In this document: positions 59,268 to 64,000 of the stretch, piece after piece
Layout: every line of letters starts with the position of its first letter
Position numbering within the stretch: position 1 is the first letter of the stretch
NCBI RefSeq assembly: GCF_037996765.1
Contig: NZ_JBBNAD010000004.1
Span: 124,001 to 188,000 of the forward strand
Source: Bdellovibrio sp. GT3
Lineage (GTDB): Bacteria > Bdellovibrionota > Bdellovibrionia > Bdellovibrionales > Bdellovibrionaceae
Direction of reading: 5' to 3'
Length of the DNA stretch: 64,000 nt
The notes under the pieces: model-generated
The model's database searches: none
Seen by the model: the letters and a program-made list of their open reading frames with translations, nothing else
Told to the model about the DNA's origin: nothing
Made by a program: the position numbers and the translations under genes

Positions 59268-60041
59268 ATGACTGAATGGATTGATGTTCACTGCCATCTG
59301 AATATGCTCGAAGAGGGCGTCGAAGCCGCAATACAAAATGCGAAGGCTGCGGGCGTTCGCAAAATCATCACGATCGGCACAGAGCTGAATGATCTGCCTT
59401 TGGTTTTGGATCTGGCTCATAAATACGCGCCGGACGTGTATTGCACTTTGGGGATTCATCCCCATGACGGCAAAACTTATACCGATGAAGTTGGTAAATT
59501 CATTTTGGAAAATGCACAGGATCCGGCCGTGGTCGCGATCGGTGAAATCGGTCTGGATTATTACTACGATCAATCACCTCGCGATGAACAGCAACACGCG
59601 TTCCGTGAACAATTGAAAATCGCAAAGCAGACAGGGTTGCCAGTCGAGATCCACACTCGCGACGCGGAAGAGGACACAATCGCTATCTTGAAGGAATTCA
59701 AAGGCGAAGTGACAGGAATCATTCACTGCTTCACGGGGACATCCTGGTTGGCAAAAGAAGCGCTGGATTTGGGTTTCAATATCTCTATCAGTGGTGTGGT
59801 GACTTTTAAAAACGCAGATGATTTGCGCAACACAGTTCGTGGCTTGCCTTTGGATCGCATCCACGTTGAAACAGATGCGCCATTCCTGGCGCCGATTCCG
59901 ATGCGTGGGAAAAAGAATACTGCGGCTTACGTCGTTCACACCGCCAAATTCGTGGCTGATTTAAAAGGTGTGACCGTCGAACAATTGGCTGAACAGACAA
60001 AAGCCAATGCCTTGAAAATGTTCCCCAAAATTTCCTGGTAG
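59268..60041 (+). CDS. tatD: TatD-family deoxyribonuclease
   Basis: A 257-residue metal-dependent DNase of the amidohydrolase fold. Metal-binding residues: DVHCHLNML (HxH), IGEIGLDYYYD (Glu), EIHTRDAEED (His), IIHCFTG (His) and VETDAPFLAP (Asp). TatD enzymes process 3' ends or hydrolyse DNA in repair. It follows holB by 10 bases, completing the tmk-holB-tatD operon. Confidence 0.95.
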   Translation: MTEWIDVHCHLNMLEEGVEAAIQNAKAAGVRKIITIGTELNDLPLVLDLAHKYAPDVYCTLGIHPHDGKTYTDEVGKFILENAQDPAVVAIGEIGLDYYYDQSPRDEQQHAFREQLKIAKQTGLPVEIHTRDAEEDTIAILKEFKGEVTGIIHCFTGTSWLAKEALDLGFNISISGVVTFKNADDLRNTVRGLPLDRIHVETDAPFLAPIPMRGKKNTAAYVVHTAKFVADLKGVTVEQLAEQTKANALKMFPKISW

Positions 60042-60179
60042 TTTGATTACAATGCATTTAGCAATACATCTTATGTGCTGAGTTCCCGTGGGAATTGGAC
60101 AATGGTCTTGTTCTTAAGCCGAGTTTCTCTCCGATAAATTGTTAAGAAATTTTATTTAACATCCCATAGGAGCAGAGGC

Positions 60180-60806
60180 TTGAGATCGTTCGGCGTCGTC
60201 TTGTTATTAACACTTTTTTCGATCGTGTCGATCGTACCGGGCCTTTCCAGAGCTTCTGGTCCGGGGGGATTTCGCACGACAAAAATGGGTTTGTTCCAAA
60301 CGGTGTTTTCAGGCGACGAGGGAAAGTCTTTGGCGAAAGGCTCTCCTGCCGTAGGGGTTGAGTTTCTTCGCGATGCTGGTGGCGATATACTTCGGGGCTA
60401 TATCAGAGGCCGATTTGGTAGTTCGTCAGGACAGCAGAATTTTTTGGATGGAACTGACGAGGTTTTATCTCCGTATACATTTTATTTCGGCCAAGGGGAG
60501 TTGGGTGGAATGTTCTTTCCCGTTCCGCGCAGGGATTCCGGAACAAATCTTTATTTGAGCTGCGGAGGATATGTCAGTTACAACCAGCTCAGTCTGAGTA
60601 CTTCAGCCACGGTCAGCTCATTGAAGACTCATCAAACAGCGCCCGGCTATGGGTACAGTGCTGCTGTAGGAGTTGAAATGCTTTTTGGAATGAGTAAGAA
60701 ACTTTTGAATTTTGAAATGAGCTATCGCCAGGAATCCGCACAACTAGCCGGTCAGACACGATTTGATCTTACCGGTCTGACGTTTTGTTTAAGTTACGGG
60801 TGGTAG
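60180..60806 (+). CDS. Putative outer-membrane beta-barrel protein
   Basis: A 208-residue protein with a signal peptide (TLFSIVSIVPGLSRA), strand-rich mature sequence and a C-terminal aromatic (LSYGW), typical of small outer-membrane barrels. The TTG at 60180 is supported by AGGAG upstream. Strands include YTFYFGQGELGGMFF, LYLSCGGYVSYNQL and FEMSYRQESAQLAG. No family recognised. Terminated by a strong hairpin. Confidence 0.7.
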   Translation: MRSFGVVLLLTLFSIVSIVPGLSRASGPGGFRTTKMGLFQTVFSGDEGKSLAKGSPAVGVEFLRDAGGDILRGYIRGRFGSSSGQQNFLDGTDEVLSPYTFYFGQGELGGMFFPVPRRDSGTNLYLSCGGYVSYNQLSLSTSATVSSLKTHQTAPGYGYSAAVGVEMLFGMSKKLLNFEMSYRQESAQLAGQTRFDLTGLTFCLSYGW

Positions 60807-60810
60807 GAAC

Positions 60811-60843
60811 GAAAAAAGCCCCTTCGCAGGGGCTTTATTTATT
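60811..60843. terminator. Terminator shared by convergent genes
   Basis: GCCCCT pairs with AGGGGC around TCGC, flanked by AAAAAA and a T-rich run. Serves the barrel gene and the convergent gene ending at 60839. Confidence 0.88.
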
Positions 60844-61630
60844 TTGGCCATGGATTGTTGAATCTCCAGTCCTGAGCGAAAGTGAAATTGGGAACCCAGT
60901 AAACTTTGACGGTGTAGTTCATACCGCGGAACTGTTTGCTGCGAATCTCAATAATCGCTCTGGTGCCGCCGACGGTGCGCTCATCAATACTCCAGTTGCC
61001 GTTAGTGCCGTCGTGCCAGTTGCTGATCACTTCGTAACCAACAATCGTTGCGTAGTTGGTGTTGAAGACCACATCGTGTTCAGTCACACCGAAACCGCTG
61101 TTTTCCTTAACTTCGTATGTTTCCTCGAATACATCAGCGTATGGGAATGATTTCGTACCGAACATCCAGTTATTCAGGGATTTCGATGATTTTTGCAAAG
61201 TGTAGGGTTTTGGTTCTGGCATATTTAGTAAAGAACCGTAGGCATTCTTCAAATCCTGAATGCGGTATACATGACATTTTAATCCGAACATATTTTGTTC
61301 AGCGCCACGCAGGGAAATATCCTGCTCATGATCAATGGTCACGTCCTGTTGCCACTGAAGAATATTGATGTGAAGTGTGGGTGTTGCGCCACCATCGTCA
61401 GTGATTGATACAGTTCCCCAGTCGCGGGAACGATCATCCCGGAACTTTATCACTGAATTGCTTTCGATAAAATTGTATGAGTTGCCTGTAATTTGTAAGG
61501 CGATGTCGTCGCTGTTGGGCAGGTAATAGGTGAACTGACATTGTAGTTGCGGTTTCATCGCAGCTTGCGCTTCGGAATTTAGCAAAAGGCTTGAAGCTAG
61601 TAGCAGGGAAGCGAGTATTAGATTTTTCAT
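60839..61630 (-). CDS. Secreted hypothetical protein
   Basis: A 263-residue exported protein with a signal peptide (LLNSEAQAA) and a beta-rich mature part containing LQCQFTYYLPNSDDI, LKCHVYRIQD, and WSIDERTVGGTRAIIEI. Two Cys may pair. No family recognised. Good ribosome site (AATAGGAG). Downstream terminator is shared with the convergent gene. Confidence 0.75.
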   Translation of the reverse strand: MKNLILASLLLASSLLLNSEAQAAMKPQLQCQFTYYLPNSDDIALQITGNSYNFIESNSVIKFRDDRSRDWGTVSITDDGGATPTLHINILQWQQDVTIDHEQDISLRGAEQNMFGLKCHVYRIQDLKNAYGSLLNMPEPKPYTLQKSSKSLNNWMFGTKSFPYADVFEETYEVKENSGFGVTEHDVVFNTNYATIVGYEVISNWHDGTNGNWSIDERTVGGTRAIIEIRSKQFRGMNYTVKVYWVPNFTFAQDWRFNNPWPK

Positions 61631-61758
61631 GGGAACTCCTATTTGGTGTTTCTTGCAGGCATCAGCGCCTCACACAAATAGGTATCGTCTTTTTATTCCA
61701 AATGCTCCATCAGCACCTTTAAGGCATCAAAATTTGATACCCAGGCGCCATCAGGGGA

Positions 61759-62610
61759 TCATTGCCGCCCCAAAGCCAGTCTTTCTTCGCGCTTAAACCA
61801 AGCGTAATTTGGTGCGACCTTGGCCGCCTGCGAGTGCTCCATGCAGGAGTGCTGACCGTTTTCCAGCATTCGACCGAAGTTTGCAGAGGTGACGCCAACG
61901 ATTTTGGTGACGCCTTTATTGGTGTAAAACTGCGGTCCACCAGAATCACCTTGGCAAATGTGCGCGGTGGAGCTGGCTTTCAACAAATACAAATCATCCA
62001 GCTTGTCGTAGTTGCTATGCACCTGAACGATTCCTCGATGCAGGACTCCGACAGAGTCGCGCAGATTTTCACCTGGCTTGCCGGTGTAGTCGCGGGATCT
62101 GCCGTAACCATAGACGTACAGGGTTTTGCCGCCGTAGTTGGCATTGATGTCTGAATCCATCACCGCCGGCACAAAGCCTGAAGGTGCAGTGCCTTCAAAG
62201 ACCGCCATGGCAAAGTCATAGTTGTAAAGGTTGTTGGAGTTGTACAGAGGATGCTTTTTGAAAACTACTCCACGACGGATCAGTGCAGGGCTTCTGGTTC
62301 CGAATTGATTCGCGAACACAACCTGAAAACCAACGAAGTTTTTAACGTGTTTCGTGTCAAAGCAGTGAGCGGCGGTAAGTATTGAGCGAGGCCCCACCAG
62401 GGCTGCTGAACAGGCGGTGCGAACTGTCCCCTGGGGAGTTAGTAGTTCGATAAACACCAAGCTTTTTGATGCCGGGGTGTTACGAGAAATAACGGGCGTT
62501 CCATTGATGACAGCGGAATCCTGGGCGGCCGTAACCGAAGATGTGTGGCCACCTTGGCAAGCAGCCACGGTCGTAAGTGATAACGCAACGAGAAGCAGTC
62601 TGTATTTCAT
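61759..62610 (-). CDS. Trypsin-like serine protease lipoprotein
   Basis: A 283-residue S1-family (chymotrypsin-fold) protease exported as a lipoprotein (TTVAAC). Catalytic triad: His in LTAAHCFD, Asp in YNYDFAMAVF and Ser in CQGDSGGPQF. There is a propeptide-like region with VINGTPV at the mature N-terminus region, resembling zymogen activation sites (IxGG-like). Trypsin-like proteases are abundant in Bdellovibrio. No partner genes adjacent. Confidence 0.9.
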   Translation of the reverse strand: MKYRLLLVALSLTTVAACQGGHTSSVTAAQDSAVINGTPVISRNTPASKSLVFIELLTPQGTVRTACSAALVGPRSILTAAHCFDTKHVKNFVGFQVVFANQFGTRSPALIRRGVVFKKHPLYNSNNLYNYDFAMAVFEGTAPSGFVPAVMDSDINANYGGKTLYVYGYGRSRDYTGKPGENLRDSVGVLHRGIVQVHSNYDKLDDLYLLKASSTAHICQGDSGGPQFYTNKGVTKIVGVTSANFGRMLENGQHSCMEHSQAAKVAPNYAWFKREERLALGRQ

Positions 62611-62717
62611 AGCGCGTATTTATCGAACTCAGAAAACTTGGCAACTAAATTCGAAAATAGACCAGATTGCATTGAAGATCCTTGCGCAGTTTTACTTAAG
62701 GGTTTTAAGCTTAGGAT

Positions 62718-63353
62718 GTGGAACGTCTTTTATCTGTGCAGCACGGTGAAAAATTTAATACTTTTAGCCACTTACTGGGGGCGTTGATCGCCTTTGTGGG
62801 AGTGGGTTTCCTGATGCACACGGCCTTCATTCGCCAAGACATGCCGCGCATTATTACATTTACGATATACGGCGTTTCGACCGTTTTAATTTATATTTTG
62901 TCGGTACTTTATCATTCTGCCAAAGGCGAGCAAAAGCGCACTTTTCAAAAGCTCGATTACATCGGCATTTATTTTAAAATTGCCGGAAACTATACGCCTT
63001 ACATGATTTTGGCGATCAGTGGTGTCGCTGGGTACTCAGTTCTGTTGGTGGTTTGGGGTTTGGCTTTGCTCGGTATATATCTGGAGGTTTTCAGGAAACC
63101 GAAGGGTGCCACCTTGCGTAATATTTTGTATGTCACAATGAGTGCTTCTGTGATCCCTGTTCTGAGTGACCTCTATCAAGCGGTCTCAATGTGGGGATTC
63201 ACTCTGATCATGGTGGGCTTTTTGGCCTATGTGATTGGTTTCATTTTCTTTTTATTCGATGAAAAAATTAAACATGGCCATGGAATCTGGCACATGTTCG
63301 TGATCACCGGAAGTATGTGTCAGCTGATTTGTCTGCTGATGTTCGTAGCCTAA
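62718..63353 (+). CDS. Hemolysin III (PAQR-like) family membrane protein
   Basis: A 211-residue integral membrane protein with seven predicted helices. Family residues include FNTFSHLLGALIAF, SVLYHSAKG, FKIAGNYTPYMI and GHGIWHMFVITGSM, where conserved His/Asp residues would bind zinc. Often annotated YqfA/hlyIII; lipid-hydrolase-like activity is proposed for the superfamily. GTG start at 62718 with AGGA upstream. Confidence 0.9.
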   Translation: MERLLSVQHGEKFNTFSHLLGALIAFVGVGFLMHTAFIRQDMPRIITFTIYGVSTVLIYILSVLYHSAKGEQKRTFQKLDYIGIYFKIAGNYTPYMILAISGVAGYSVLLVVWGLALLGIYLEVFRKPKGATLRNILYVTMSASVIPVLSDLYQAVSMWGFTLIMVGFLAYVIGFIFFLFDEKIKHGHGIWHMFVITGSMCQLICLLMFVA

Positions 63354-63408
63354 AGGTTTCCGTTTAAAAATACGTAATAAAAATTGGAATTTCTTTTCAG
63401 TGGAATTA

Positions 63409-63430
63409 GGGCCAGTATGGCCCCGATTTT
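63409..63430 (+). terminator. Possible terminator after the hemolysin III gene
   Basis: GGGCC pairs with GGCCC around AGTAT, followed by CGATTTTA. The stem is short and the T-tract weak. Confidence 0.4.
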
Positions 63431-63494
63431 AGTGGCACGAACTTTGTTATAGGGTTCATTGCGACTTAAAACTCCTATCGAAAGGGAACCACTT

Positions 63495-64000
63495 ATGAAA
63501 ACAAATCACCTGATTCTTGGCGCGGCACTCTTCGCCTCTGTCATGCAAACTTCAACTGTAGCTCACGCGGCTTTCGATAAGGGAGATGTGGGCACAATCA
63601 TCGGTGGTGTTATCGGGGGCGTTGCTGGTTCCGGTTTTGGAAAAGGCAACGGCAAAACGGCGGCAACTATTATCGGTGCAATCGCAGGTTCTGTGATCGG
63701 TAACAAACTTGGTCAAAACATGGAAGACAACGATCGCCGCGCTTATGGCGAGGCTCAACGTCGTTCTCTTGAGGGTAACATCGGTGAGAATTGCGGTTGG
63801 GATGGTGGCCAATATGGTTCTCGTTCCGGCGCGCGTGGATCTTTCAACTCCACTCGCGAAGGTTATAACTCTCGTGGTGAATACTGCCGTGAATATGTCA
63901 GCGTTATTGAAATGCGTGGCCGTTCGGAAAGAACTCAAGGCATTGCCTGCCAAGGTCACAATGGTTCCTGGTCAGAAACTCGCTCTTCAGATGTAAGCTG
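63495..64000 (+). CDS. Glycine-zipper outer-membrane-type protein, 3' end outside window
   Basis: At least 168 residues, open at the window end. A signal peptide (VAHAA) is followed by a glycine-zipper region (IIGGVIGGVAGSGFGKGNGK, then IIGAIAGSVIGNKLGQNMEDNDR), as in 17-kDa surface antigen/SlyB-like proteins, then a Gly/Ser/Arg-rich segment with Cys residues (NCGWDGG, EYCREY, IACQGHNG). Ribosome site AAGGGAA; an extended -10 candidate TGTTATAGG is at 63445-63453. Truncated by the window edge, not by mutation. Confidence 0.85.
   Translation, partial: MKTNHLILGAALFASVMQTSTVAHAAFDKGDVGTIIGGVIGGVAGSGFGKGNGKTAATIIGAIAGSVIGNKLGQNMEDNDRRAYGEAQRRSLEGNIGENCGWDGGQYGSRSGARGSFNSTREGYNSRGEYCREYVSVIEMRGRSERTQGIACQGHNGSWSETRSSDVS

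Noticed and set aside
1-64000. tRNA, rRNA, CRISPR and insertion sequences
   Set aside because: Read through intergenic regions on both strands; no cloverleaf, spaced repeat array or transposase was seen.

Overview
The window is a gene-dense, moderate-G+C stretch from a Gram-negative bacterium. The protein repertoire best fits a Bdellovibrio-type predatory bacterium: many lipoproteins, outer-membrane beta-barrels and secreted orphan proteins, an AgmX/FecR-like envelope protein, a MepA-type murein endopeptidase lipoprotein, and a GldA/F/G-type ABC module. This placement is recognition by eye, not a database result. I saw no rRNA, tRNA, CRISPR array, insertion sequence or prophage module.

Layout. 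1-2 kb: end of a selenium module (selD, selU). 2-8.6 kb: an RND efflux pump divergent from a beta-barrel/TolC/lipoprotein operon. 9.2-16.4 kb: an operon of five tightly coupled genes (secreted kinase-like protein, DUF4956 membrane protein, HlyD-propeller fusion, TolC-like protein, VTC-type polyphosphate polymerase domain), with a metallophosphoesterase lipoprotein just upstream. 16.5-22.8 kb: DUF748 protein, a solute-binding-like protein, yceI-ygiD with a divergent LysR regulator, and a PilZ protein. 22.8-31.5 kb: thiL, then phosphate/polyphosphate genes (ppk1, sixA, ppx, porin-like protein, phoU-phoB-phoR) with a Pho-box-like array before phoU. 31.5-36.3 kb: small envelope genes, an RNA methyltransferase, an SMR transporter behind a structured leader, an SPFH lipoprotein and an RqcH-like NFACT protein. 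36.4-45.5 kb: GldA/F/G-DUF4340 ABC module, GHMP kinase, DUF429 protein, methyltransferase, ankyrin protein, CorA and a lipoprotein hydrolase. 45.6-51.2 kb: a large secreted Cys-containing protein, the MepA-like lipoprotein, a HAD-like protein and a TPR protein. 51.2-55.7 kb: an A/T-richer island with an SF1 helicase, an orphan membrane protein, and a two-gene operon holding a phage-Mu-Mom-like DNA-modification protein behind a perfect 13-bp palindrome. 55.7-64 kb: AgmX-like protein, secG, tmk-holB-tatD, secreted proteins, a trypsin-like lipoprotein, a hemolysin III family protein and a truncated glycine-zipper protein.

How it fits together. Phosphate is the dominant theme: the window encodes two unrelated polyphosphate-making folds (PPK1 and a VTC-type domain), exopolyphosphatase, SixA, PhoU/B/R and a secreted phosphoesterase. 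The VTC operon joins a cytoplasmic polymerase domain to inner-membrane, periplasmic and TolC-like parts, which suggests an envelope-spanning machine making or exporting polyphosphate or a phosphorylated polymer (inference). The Mom-like island is the second candidate for an undescribed system.
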